Positions 1 to 11,560 of a DNA stretch of 64,000 nt are shown piece by piece. Every line of letters begins with the position of its first letter. Position 1 is the stretch's first letter. The stretch covers positions 5,830,846 through 5,894,845 of the forward strand of contig NC_088779.1 of the NCBI RefSeq assembly GCF_954871325.1. Reading direction: 5' to 3'. The DNA comes from Gordionus sp. m RMFG-2023 (taxonomy: Eukaryota > Nematomorpha > Gordioida > Chordodea > Parachordodidae). Under the pieces are notes generated by a model. That model ran no database searches. It was given only the letters and a program-made list of their open reading frames with translations, and had not been told where the DNA came from. Both the position numbers and the translations under genes were made by a program.

Positions 1-543
1 TATCTTAGCCTTTAATTGGAGGCTGGAAAGTTTTTTAGAATTATGAGGAGAAAAGGTGGATGTGAGGGTGAGGGGGTGTATGGTTGCGTCTTTAATTTGT
101 TGGGTTAAAGATTTGTGAATCTCAGGATTGGGAGGTTGGAGAGTCGTGAAAGAAAATGAAAAGAGTTTGAGCCAATGATCTAGAGAGGAAAAGTTATTTA
201 ATAGTGAATGAAGACAGGTAGAGAGAGCTTTGGCTACTTGTATTCTAGAGCCTTTGGGAATTCTAGAAATAATGGGAGGTTTGTCAGATTTTAGAAAGTT
301 AATGATGTCGACGTGAGTGGTAGGTGGGAGGGAAATGAATGTGTCTGATGTGGTTGGTATGTGGGCGTTATTGGATGAGGTGGAAGTATAATTGTGAGTA
401 GAAAAAATGGAGAGGGGATTTTGGAAGGGAGGGGAAGGACGCTTTCCAGACTCAGGACAAGCAATGCCTTTGGATTTGTGCTTGGTGAAAAGGCCGGATT
501 TGGTGATTTTTATGTTTTTGGAACACGTGGGGCAGCGTTCCAT
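1..543 (-). CDS. 5' part of a LINE ORF (zinc finger, pre-RT region), runs off window
   Basis: The frame opens with ATG at 543-541 and stays open for 181 codons to the window edge. The N-terminus MERCPTCSKNIKI has a Cys-x2-Cys pair (residues 4 and 7), then His22 and Cys30, which looks like a single C2HC zinc finger of the kind that binds DNA in R2-like LINEs. A block around residues 95-150 (IISRIPKG, then KSLTQQIKD) matches the copy at 42.2-44.9 kb (IISRIPKG, KSLTQQIKN), and that copy goes on to a reverse transcriptase and a restriction-like endonuclease. I therefore infer that the RT and endonuclease lie outside the window to the left. The strand is rich in C and T, unlike its surroundings. 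No stop or frame change is visible, so this copy may be young. Zinc-finger assignment is by eye. Confidence 0.8.
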   Translation of the reverse strand, partial: MERCPTCSKNIKITKSGLFTKHKSKGIACPESGKRPSPPFQNPLSIFSTHNYTSTSSNNAHIPTTSDTFISLPPTTHVDIINFLKSDKPPIISRIPKGSRIQVAKALSTCLHSLLNNFSSLDHWLKLFSFSFTTLQPPNPEIHKSLTQQIKDATIHPLTLTSTFSPHNSKKLSSLQLKAKI

Positions 544-1060
544 TGTGTGACTAAAGGAGAGGCTATGAATTGAGTGAAAGAACTTATCAGTGAGAGAAAT
601 GTCAAATTATTTTGTACAATGAAAGCAGATGTGATGGAGAGTAAGGAGAAATGATCTATAGAGAATAATGAGATTGTAAAAACAAGATTTTTCCATATGG
701 AAGGAGATGGGCATAAGAATTTTAGGGAATAGTTGGTATGTGATGTTGATTATTTGCATTGTGAAATATAATGGTTAGGGAAAATAAAGGTTAAAAGACT
801 GAGGAATATATATTTTAAAAAAAAAGAAATTATAGTTGGGTGTATTTTTAGGTATGAGTAAAATTAAAGATGTATAAAGAGATTTGAGTTTTCAAGTGTA
901 AAAGAAAAATGTTAAAAAAGAAGTGAGTAAAATTAAAGATGTATAGGAAGATTTGAATTTTGGAGTGTTGAGAAAAAAAAAGAAAAATTTTTGAAAAAGT
1001 TTTAAAAAAGAGGAAAAAATAACAATAAAGAAGTGTTATAAAAAGAGAATAATAATTTAT
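544..1060 (-). promoter_or_regulatory. Probable LINE 5' leader
   Basis: This stretch lies between the LINE start codon and the tandem monomers. It has no open frame. The plus strand is strongly purine-rich, continuing the skew of the ORF, which suggests that it belongs to the same element as its 5' untranslated leader. The assignment is inference. Confidence 0.4.
856..993. repeat. 69-bp direct duplication
   Basis: The motif GAGTAAAATTAAAGATGTAT occurs at 856 and again at 925, followed in both cases by an AG-rich tail with a GATTTGA core. The two copies are diverged. They sit in the presumed leader of the LINE, just on the ORF side of the 202-bp monomers. Confidence 0.7.
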
Positions 1061-1868
1061 TGTTCAAAAAGAAATATATGCAAGTAAGTAGAGAAATTGT
1101 AATGTGTAATATATATATAAGGAAAATGTGTAATTTAAATGTTGAATTTTTGGAAAGTTAATGTTGATGTGTTAATGATTAAATTTAAAAAGTAAGTTTA
1201 AGAGAAAAGAATAAAAAATAAAATATGTAATGTATAAATGTGCAGGAAACTTCTGTTGTATTTGTTCAAAAAGAAATATATGCAAGTAAGTAGAGAATTT
1301 GTAATGTGTAATATATATATAAGGAAAATGTGTAATTTAAATGTTGAATTTTTTGGAAAGTTAATGTTGATGTGTTAATAATTAAGTTTAAAAAGTAAGT
1401 TTAAGAGAAAAAAATAAAAAATAAAATATGTAATGTATAAATGTGCAGGAAACTTCTGTTGTATTTGTTCAAAAAGAAATATATGCAAGTAAGTAGAGAA
1501 TTTGTAATGTGTAATATATATATAAGGAAAATGTGTATTTTAAATGTTGAATTTTTGGAAAGTTAATGTTGATGTGTTAATAATTAAGTTTAAAAAGTAA
1601 GTTTAAGAGAAAAAAATAAAAAATAAAATATGTAATGTATAAATGTGCAGGAAACTTCTGTTGTATTTGTTCAAAAAGAAATATATGCAAATAAGTAGAG
1701 AATTTGTAATGTGTAATATATATATAAGGAAAATGTGTAATTTAAATGTTAAATTTTTGGAAAGTTTATGTTGATGTGTTAATAATTAAGTTTAAAAAGT
1801 AAGTTTTAAGAGAAAAAAATGAAAAATAAAATATGTAATGTATAAATGTGCAGGAAACTTCTGTTGTA
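1061..1868 (-). repeat. Tandem array, four ~202-bp monomers upstream of LINE ORF
   Basis: Monomers begin with TGTTCAAAAAGAAATATATG at 1061, 1263, 1466 and 1668 and end with ATGTGCAGGAAACTTCTGTTG; the array stops at about 1868. Copies differ at a handful of positions, so they are nearly identical. The array lies about 520 bp upstream of the minus-strand LINE start codon. Mouse L1 is known to carry tandem promoter monomers in its 5' leader, and the layout here is the same in outline. A promoter role is inference; a chance minisatellite is the alternative. Confidence 0.85.
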
Positions 1869-2470
1869 TAAAAGAAGAATGGCAGTGCTTCAATTCCTAT
1901 TTTTAAGCAAGTCGTGGAATAAAATCATGGATATAACATTTGCTAATTGATGAACTAAAAGCATTATTGGTGTTGTAAATATTGTAAATGTTGGTGTTGG
2001 TATTTATGTAGGATGTTCAATTGGGAAAAATGTCATTGTATTCATTAATAGGTTGAATTTTAGAATTAATTAGATCCTTAAAATTGGAATATAATTTTGT
2101 GAGTGTTCTTTGGTTTATTGAATTTTTATTGATATAGAGGAGTTAAAAAAAATTGATCTTCTCAGATATGTGGTCTATAAGTTGAGTTATAATAGACACT
2201 TCAATTAGGGGAGGATTGGGCTGATTTTTGTTGCCAATTTGGGGAGACAGCAATAAGAAGTTTAAGAAGTTCACTCAGTATATTGTAACTTCCTTATATG
2301 TATCGATTACTTAGGCAAGGCAGGCATTGAGTAATGAATAGAGATCTAGATTAGGATAGATTGTTGCAATGTGTTGTTTCTGATAGATCTGCGTTGGGTA
2401 GATTCCCCCAAATCTTCTTCAATAAAACCATGTCTCCATATCGCGACAGCATCCCACCCTATCACTTAAA
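1869..2470. other. Purine-skewed non-coding stretch
   Basis: No open frame or repeat is recognised. The plus strand stays G-rich and C-poor up to about 2,440 and then the skew disappears. This may mark the 5' limit of the LINE leader or simply its flank. Confidence 0.3.
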
Positions 2471-4480
2471 CCATTAACAGGCTGTTTATACTTAATTTTC
2501 TAAAATATAATCTGGCATTATGTGATATTACTAAATGCTCCAGTTTAAAACTTCACTACTAAAAACGTATATTACATACAATTAAATGGTGGTGTGAGGG
2601 GGTGGGTAAATGTTGATATTGTATAAAAATATATTAATTTAATATATATTACATTAATATTTCTACATGCAATTACAACAATAAATAGTGTAAGTGGGAG
2701 GGAGGGGTTATAATGAATGACTCATTGTAGAATTAATTTAGCATCACATGACGTAAAGGGAAGAAGGTGGGGAATATTGTTATTTATTATTAAATCATGA
2801 CAATAAAATTTTTTTAATAATTTATATTAATTGATTTTTTTATAATAAATAATCACTGTTCTATATTAACAGTTCAATGTGTAATATTTGTTTTTTTTCT
2901 TTATATTTCGTTATTTGAATAAACACATAAAAATGGATATTTTTTGGTTATATATGGCCATGTCCTAAATATCAAAAAATTGAATTGCACAATTTGCGCG
3001 AATCTAGCGAAAAAAATGCCATTTTTGATGGAAAATTATGTAGGTCTAAGTGATTTTTTCTAATTTCTAGCAAATTACTAATCTTTCTATTTAAAGTTTT
3101 TTGCGTAATTATTACAACAAAAATGGCTAATGAATATCAACTGATGGAAAATATAAAACCACATAGATATCCATGATGCAATAGTGACTTAAAATATACG
3201 GGTACAACATAGAATTAGTTAATCATTTACAACAGACATTTTCAAAATTTAATGGATCATTCGGGACATGTTTTGTATCTCTCAAAACTCACGAAAGTGC
3301 GCATTCGTAAAACTTTTTAGTAATTTTTTTTAAAATTTTTAAATGAAGTAAATATTTAATACGAATACAATATACGAATTTTTATTATTTCAAGATATTA
3401 AGAATATTATTTCAGGATATTACAATTAATGTTAATAAACAATTTAAGAATTGGTCAGACAACAATAATTATAAATTAGATCTATATAATTTTCAATATT
3501 AATATAAAATATGTTTATAATTTGAATAATGAGATATATTATTAAACTCTTATTTGATTAATATTCGCAATAACAACCTTATTACACATCTTAATTTTCC
3601 ATGAATGACTAACGTTCAATGACAGTACTTCGTTCTAATCTTATCAATTTTCACAAAAACTTCGCTGCCTATTAATAATTCTCTATTTTTAATTTTTTTA
3701 ATTCAGACCACAACACAGTCATTATCCTCTAAATAAACTCTATTTCCAACAAAATTTCCGATCCTTAAATCTGGTTTCAGATGAAGTTTACATAATGAAA
3801 AGAGTGATGATAATTAATAATACTGTAAAATCCCTTACTTTCCTCCATGCCAATATTTAATCTGAAATTTATAACAGTAACTGAAATAAATGCACTACAA
3901 TTTATTTCTTCTTTTTTTTCAACGGCTACAACAAATATATCTGTTAATATAAGCTCATCCCAACCCCCATAAATCAAATATGTATATTCCCTTTACTTTG
4001 TAAAATTGTTGAAAAATCCATAATACCTAAAAGCTGGTATAACGGAATCTAGATTTATAAAATTTAATTCCATTTTGATGGTATTTACATTAATATTTTA
4101 CTTTGATAATTTCCAACTGTCGCAGTTGTTTGAAATGACGATTAGATAATTTAAATGTCAATCAATTCGATTTTGTGATTCATAAAATATTTTTATAAGT
4201 ATTATTATTCTTTTTTCTTATTTAAAAAAGAAATTTATTTTATGGTGAAGCAATCAATTTTTCCATTTGGTGTATCTTTTTACATATATCAAAGATACAT
4301 TATTTTGTTTTGAAGGATATTTATTGTATTCTGGGTTGAAAAATAAGACTATTATTATTCATATTCTTAGATGGGTACCATTTGGTTTTATACATCAACC
4401 ATAGAGAAAACTCATCAATAATTATTAGCCTTAAATTTATTTTAAGGATTCAAAAAAAAACATAAATTAGATGCCAATGC
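2471..4480. other. AT-rich non-coding DNA
   Basis: Only short chance frames are present, such as a 66-codon minus-strand frame at 3777-3977 with low-complexity composition. I see no repeat, structured RNA or element end here. Confidence 0.5.
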
Positions 4481-4489
4481 TTACCTGGA

Positions 4490-4760
4490 TTCACCCAGTG
4501 ATTTTGTTTCACCCTTGGTAATGCCAGTGCATTGATCATAAAATTTTTTTACCTATCAAACACTTCCTTAATGGCTTTTATGACTCTGGTCACCAAAAAT
4601 ATTTTTTATTCTGTATTCTGAATTCACCATGTCCTTCATATAACTCATATAAGCTCTGAGTTTCCGGTGTCATTTTTTTATTTCAAAATTATTGACGTTA
4701 TTCCGATCATTATCACAATCTTCTTCAAAAATAAAAGGAATTCCCTTCATCTTTTTAAAA
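4490..4760 (-). pseudogene. Exon-like coding relic, unidentified
   Basis: On the minus strand this block has protein-like composition in changing frames, for example MKGIPFIFEEDCDNDRNN, then TPETQSLYELYEGHGEFRI, then VIKAIKEVFDR and NFMINALALPR. It ends at about 4,490 in CAG followed by GTAAGC, a good 5' splice site. Several stops and frame changes separate the pieces. I do not recognise the family; it could be a relic of a host exon or of a transposon gene. The call rests on composition only. Confidence 0.3.
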
Positions 4761-4769
4761 AAATTGAAC

Positions 4770-7700
4770 TTCATTAACGTTTAACGCGTTCGTTTGTAAC
4801 ATATAAGTAATAACTCTTTTTAAATCTCAAAATGGATATTGGCCATTTTTGACACCACTTATTACTAAATAGCTGGATGTTTAGCAGACTATTAAGTTTC
4901 GACACAAAAATAATAATGTCACTCAATACTTAAAACAAATCAAAATAGGGTGTTTTGCTGTTTGGGCTAGGTAAAACATTATTAATTATTATAATTAAGT
5001 TGAACCAGGACACAGCCATAAAACTAGGAAAAAAAATTATGATGAACCTGAATCTTGCATATATCGAATATTTCGATGTCCAAGATAATGTTGCACATAA
5101 TCTATCATTCCTTATATATTATAAAATACTAAATTTTATAAAAGAGTAAGTGATATGTTTTAGAGGGCAATCTGTCTGGATAAAAGACTTAGACAAAGAT
5201 ATCCCGAATACACTTAACGATATCCTTGGGTATTAAAAGACACAGATCAATCTAAATTTTAATATTTTGGTATTTATCTAGGATGTCTTTTGGTCCGGTG
5301 TCTTTTTTTAGGTGTTTATTGTCCGGGATTTATTTTATAGGTATAAAAATTATATATAAACATTTTATTCTATTGTACCAACACAAAATAAAAAATATAT
5401 ATAATATTCCATATTAAATTTTTTTAATCAAACTAATTAATCGACTTTAATTTAAATAAAAAAGTATAAATTCACAAAATAAATATAAAAAGTTAGGCTG
5501 GGTCTCTACCTTTTTGAAAAATGTTTGAACTTCTTGATATGTGAGTTAAAACATAGTATCAGAAAATTTAGAGAATTTTTTAAAAGAAAAAAGAATCTTA
5601 TGAAAGAAGATAGGGCCAGCATTATTAAAAGGTATAATAATTACGGTTTCCAAAATATTTAAAAAATATTTATTAATTGATGAATTCCTTATTATAAAGA
5701 AAATATGGAATAAGAGATAGGAGTATTTTAAAACCATTTGTCAAATATATAAATTCAATGTTAACAATAATACATTACCATAATGTAATCACAATTACTC
5801 TGTAATGCTTTCGCTATAGAGAAGTAAATTTTCTAATTTAATTGCACAATTATTATAGTGATTTCTATACTAGTTCAATAATATTTTTATTTAAAATATT
5901 AATTGTTTGATAATTATTTGTTATTTTTTTTTATAATAAACAGATCTTAGAAGTATATGTATAAATATTTTACTATATATACTATAATCATGAGTATTAA
6001 ACATATTTTACATAATTTTTACACAGATGCGCTTATCCCTCTCCACTTCCCTAATTAAACTCTATCCCAATGAGTGCATTTAACTGATCATTTAAACTTT
6101 TAATAAGCTCTTTAAACTTAATTTCATAAAAAATATGTCGCAATTTTTAAATGGATCAAAACTATTCAGAATCATCATGGGATAAATGGATGCCTAAGAA
6201 CTTAGATATTAGAGTACTCATTAGTAATCTTCACTTACTGTATTCGGAAATATTTTTATGGTAGATCCCATATTCCTTTAACTGTATATTTTCTTAACCA
6301 TGTTTGCTTTGATAGTCACATCATTAATTGAAATATTTCTATTGACTAAATAAATTTTGAATATAGGGTTAAATTTAGAAGCATGGTTTCTAAGTTTTAA
6401 TTTATTGATCATTTTATTTATAAATATCTTTAACAATCTTTTTTTTAAAATCAAAATTATGCTTGAACGTTTTTCTTAAAGAATTTGTAATTTATTGAGT
6501 TTTATTTATGTAAAACACAAGCTGAAAAGATTATATTTTTTTTAAATATTGCAAGATATAAGAATGAATATAATGCAAAAGGGAATTGAAAAATAATTTA
6601 ATTTTTCGTTTTTACGAAATTTACTTTGCGAATATAAATGTCAATAAAAACTTGAAAACAAAATTATTTTTTTATATTTAATTGTCATTTTTAGATAATA
6701 TTTTAAATAATATTAGTATTATTGAACTGTCCAGATCTATTCAAACAGAACTCAAATTTATTAGACTCAGACTTTTCTATGAGTCAAGTTCGTACTTGTC
6801 CAAAATTTTTTATTCTGACCGCATGGGGCCTCCGATTTCGACCAATTTTTATTTTGTATTCTTAATTTTTCTTATAAATCCTTTTAAGAATTATATTCAA
6901 TTTTTGCTCTAATTTAATATCGTGTACAATTTTGGATAGAATCTTTAGGAATACCAAATTTAATTAGTCGCTTAAATATTTAGAAAATATTTTATCGTAA
7001 GGTCCAATGCAAAACTCTACTTATAAATTATTTTATTAATGGCTAGTTGCAATATTTGAATTAAGATAAGTAATTTTATTTCTTAAATTTTATAAAAAAT
7101 ATTTTAATTATATAAACATAATTTTTATTATAATCATAGTTTAATTAAGTTTTTATTTATTTTAAAAATATGAATATTATAAATATTTTATACAAATATA
7201 CTGTTCCTTAAACTCCAAATTAACATTTCTTTATTTTGGAAAACATGCTTGTTTCAATAAGGTATTTCAATGACTTTTGTCACCCAAGAAAATAACAAGG
7301 GTCAAGAGTTTTTTCTGAATAAATTGATTTTAATCCTTTTTTATAACATTATTATATGAAATTAAATTAATATTTCTTAAAGCCAGGAAGAGTATCGATA
7401 TAAACAAAGCTATAACTCGAATTTAAATTTGACTTTTTTTAATTTGGACATTTATAATTTTCTGACATCTAAACAATAATCCTACTTTATATTTTAATAA
7501 ATAGAGGCAGCGATAAATAAAATGAGTAAATTTATATTTTTTAATATAAATACACATATGTTTGGGAATCAAATTATTTTTAAGAAGTATTTATTTTATT
7601 AAAAAAGAAAATTAACAAAATTAGTGTTATATATGTATTAAATTTTTTGGGATCAATTCAATTCTAATACTCCTCTTATTTTGAAATCCTAAGATTTCAC

Positions 7701-8535
7701 ATCATTTACTAAGTGCATTTTATGAGAAATCTCATATTATTTTTAAAAGCTGGATTTGTTAATTTTATACAATTTGGCCATATATTTTTCTGTATTTCCT
7801 AATTTATAAGAAAAATGCATATTACAAAATTAATATAAATTAAGATTAGTTTAAAAGTTCATGGCAAATTTTTCTAAAATTATTATTTAGGATATAACTA
7901 GAAAATATTTTCTGTTAAATAATCTTTCAAATTTAAATATCCCCTAATTATAATATATACAAACTTTAAATTAAAAAAATCTAAAAGGGTTATGTTGAAA
8001 ATCGTATTTTATTTTGATGATTTTTCATGGATGTCACAATTAGGCATGAAACACAATAATTTTGAAATTTATCTTATAGTTCCCCAATTTTTATATGTAA
8101 AATCTAGTAAAATTCTGAGAGGGTAGGGGGTTGAACCATGTAATATTTTAATGATATGGAATTAAGGGTGTGTAAAACAAGGGTAAATGTGTAATTTCCC
8201 GGAAATTTCTCCTTTAGTTTCCCAAATTTTTGTAATATGTTTTTTTTATTAAATAATAACTATTTTTTGATATTTTACTAAGATATTTTTTCCTTAAACA
8301 TTTAATTATAATTTTTTCAAACCTTTCGAACAAATACAGAAGTGTAGTTTAATGTTAAATGTAGTTAATAAACAAATATAATAAAATATAGGAATAATCT
8401 TAGAAAATAAGTAAATATGGTATAATTGTAATAATTTGAATATGTGATAAATAAATGTATTTATAATTAATGCAAATGATTATATGAGAAAGAAGGGGGG
8501 GGGGATTTTAAATAATTGGAAAGAAGAAGAAAATC
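4770..8535. other. AT-rich non-coding DNA
   Basis: Frames here are short, rich in I, N, K, F and L, and match no family I know. A run of ten G lies just before the LINE scrap at about 8,497. No other structure was seen. Confidence 0.5.
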
Positions 8536-8539
8536 TTGA

Positions 8540-8760
8540 TTAATCGGGCTCCTCGGGGAATGAACCCATGAAGCATATAAAATTAGATTTTATAATCTGA
8601 ATTCCTATGCGTTGACGTAAGTAGACGGCTTCTTTTGGGTCTCCTGATTTAGTTCTTAAGGCTCTGACAATCTTTTTAACTAGGTTAATAGCCTGACTTC
8701 CAAAGCTTGTTAAGATTTTTGTGACAATTGATACAAATTTATCAGGAATATCCACTCAAT
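8540..8760 (-). pseudogene. 3' scrap of restriction-endonuclease-type LINE
   Basis: The minus strand reads IPDKFVSIVTKILTSFG, then EAVYLRQRIGIQIIKSNFI and CFMGSFPEEPD before a TAA at 8540-8542. This matches the C-terminus of the LINE at 42.2-44.9 kb, where the same positions read EGFFLRQRLAIAIHKANYI and SFIGSLIPQDDPS. Only the last 70 or so codons remain, so the copy is strongly 5'-truncated, as is usual for LINEs. Upstream the frame closes at once with a stop. The residue differences from the 44-kb copy suggest another subfamily or an older insertion. Confidence 0.75.
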
Positions 8761-8769
8761 TGATGTTGA

Positions 8770-11250
8770 AGAGTGAGAAGGGGTAATGCACGAAAAATCC
8801 CACGCTAGAAATCGGCTATTCTCACAAAATTGATAAATCAAAATTTTGTTTTTTATAAGTATATGCTTCTTCTCAACCATTTTCTATGATGTAATAACTC
8901 AGGTAAGAATAAGGAGTAGGATTATAGGTTAGAGAAATATTGGATAAGGTGGTTAATTAAAAGTTAGAGAGGTATATGATTATAAACAGATCAATATAAA
9001 TTTTAAACAAGATAAAGACAATTTACTTGAGTTGAACCTTAAATATTTTAATTTTTATTATATAATTTTACAACACCATACTTGTAATTTATTATTATTC
9101 TATCTCATTTGAAGTTTTTGATATTAAAATTATACAAAATAATTGTTTAAATTAATTATCTAGCTATAAAAATATATTTATATTACAGATGAAATTTATA
9201 ATAATATAAAGAAATTTTAAAGATAATTTTTAGTATATTTCAAATTTATATAATAATTTTTATTATATAATATAATGAGGTAAAATCTAATCAGTTCCAA
9301 GAAAATACTATTAATAAAATACATTAATTAATGAATTGTATAAAAAGCAAATTAAACTAGGTATTGAATAACTGCCGTTTCTATGTCAAATTGCGCATTT
9401 CCCATACTTAAATGAGTGTGAAGAAATTATTTTAATCTTTAAAACCAGCATATATAATTAAAAAACGAATATAAAAGAATTAAAAATATTAATAGATTAT
9501 AAAAAAAATAAAAATTTGATTCCCATATGTGATGGGTGGACAAATATAAGAGATTAATATATTATAAAATTAATCATAGCAATCCCTAGCTACATATTCT
9601 ATAAATCAATTGAAACCGCCAAGTTTGAATACAGGGAAATATATTTTTAAGGAATTTATTAAATATTTGAGGAAATAGGAAACACTAAGATTAACACTAT
9701 TTAATTTCCTTTTATAGGATATTGCAAATAATATATTGCTAATTCAAATTTTAAGTTTAAAGTATTATAAAATATATAAAATCCTACAATGTTGTTATCA
9801 AGAAGAAAAACAAAAAAAACCAAACTATTTAAACTAAAAATTTGATTGCTTCCTTAAAGTTGTGCCACAGCCCTTTTTGGGCAGTGTTTAAAAAATAAAA
9901 ATAATTTTCAGGATTGACAATAATTTATATTTTTATACAGATAATTCAGAATCTCGAAATAGGATAAATAATTTGTAAAGTCAGAAATGGTTTGTCTCCA
10001 GTTAATAGGGTAAGCAACTTATGCAAATGACAAATTTCTAGATTTTAGATGTTCAAGATATTACCTTGAATTGATTTAATCTTCAAATAAATATAACGAA
10101 CAAAATAATCAAATAAATAGTATATTAATAGTCAAAATGTTATCAATAAAAGTTGAAAAATATCAATATTGGCTGGAATTATCCGTTATCATTGTATAGA
10201 TTTTGCTTTATTTTAATGAATATTTTTTATTTTTTATCTAAAATTTTCTTAATTTTTATTATATTATTTATATAATTAGCTGACTTGATTAAAGATGCGA
10301 GTAAATTGATATTTTTTATTTAATATTTAAAATATTAAAGTCATTAATTAATTTTCTAATTGATGCTAATTTGTTTAAATCACAGGAATTGCACATAGGT
10401 CAATATATTAACTTTATTTTTTAAATAAATAACAGAAATAGAAGCAAGATGTAAATTTTTATAATTGTTAATACATATTTTTATCATATAATAGTAATCA
10501 AAGCGATTTACAAGATTTTACCTTTTTCAATTTCAAAATTTTGCTTATTTGATGGAATAACTTGTTTAATTAGGTTCAAACGTATGATTAATCTTTCCCT
10601 TCTGTTAAATAATAAACAATATTAATGAATAATAAATATTAAAATAACTTCTATTAACCTCTCTTAATCAGGGTCCTAAACAAGCCTAGAGAGCAAACCC
10701 GATTTTTAGCAAGTCTTAATCTTGTTTACATGATTTCTACAAATAAATATTTTTATTTTTAATAAGATTTCAGGATTTATAATATTTTTAAAATATTGAT
10801 CAGACTAATATTATACAAGACTAGGCCTATTTAAAAAAAAGAATCAAATAATAACGTTTACGAATATTAATCATATTTTTCAAATACTAATAAATAAAAT
10901 AAATTATATGAACTATTTGAATAATTCGAATATTCATCGAATTATTTGAATATATCTCACACAACATCTAGAATGCTTATAAGATTAAATAAAAAAAATT
11001 TTAAATGGGTCCCAACTCACCTGATATCATTTTTTGTTTTGGCAATATATCTGTCAATTCTAAAAAATTAATAAAATAATAGATCGAGAGAGGAATTAAT
11101 TATTCAAGTTTTTCGTAAATAGCATCCAATTATCAAAAGGGTCATAAGATATGCACATTCAAAGTTGAACATACAAAATTAGAACTTTTCAACATGTAAA
11201 CAGTAATATTTTTATTAAACTTTACAATTAGATAAAAACATAAAAATAGC
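8770..11250. other. AT-rich non-coding DNA
   Basis: No coding signal was found. A weak palindrome of the form AATTCGA...TCGAATT lies near 10,925-10,955 and resembles hAT subterminal sequence, but no element ends could be placed around it. Confidence 0.5.
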
Positions 11251-11265
11251 AACCTAGCTTTCAAA

Positions 11266-11560
11266 ATGCTTATGAAACCAACGTCTTTAGAAGGACAAAG
11301 AGTGGATGATATAAAATTTGGATCAACGAGATGGAGTTCTATCCTGCTGGAATATAAAAAAATTACTGCCCCACAATTCTTACCTAGCAGTGCTCACCGA
11401 TTTAATCACAACAATATGCACTATTTCTTTTTGATTCCCGGATCGATAAAGATATCTGTGCAGCCAAAACTTGATACCCTGACCAAAACCATAACAGATT
11501 TAGGGAAGTTTAAAAGATACAAAACCATCGATTGGCTGCAACTTGTTTGATTTCATTAGA
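11266..11560 (-). pseudogene. Tc1/mariner transposase relic
   Basis: The minus strand reads SVMVLVRVSSFGCTDIF and then IDPGIK, followed in another frame by FFIFQQDRTPSR. Tc1/mariner transposases have SVMVWGxxSxxG, a PGxK motif and then FQQDxAPxH, where the Asp of QQD is the second catalytic residue of the DDE triad. The order and spacing fit. Stops and at least one frame change lie between the two motifs, so the gene is dead. The catalytic Asp survives but the usual His after AP is Arg. No terminal inverted repeats were located. A 94-codon plus-strand frame over the same bases is its antisense shadow. Confidence 0.65.

Noticed and set aside
4955-5149. 64-codon plus-strand frame
   Set aside because: Low-complexity composition typical of AT-rich DNA, no family motif, no context.
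10919-10960. Palindrome around AATTCGAATATTCATCGAATT
   Set aside because: Imperfect and composed of A/T words that arise often here; no partner end or target duplication.
11266-11550. 94-codon plus-strand frame with gene-like codon use
   Set aside because: It is antisense to a mariner transposase relic, which explains its even composition.
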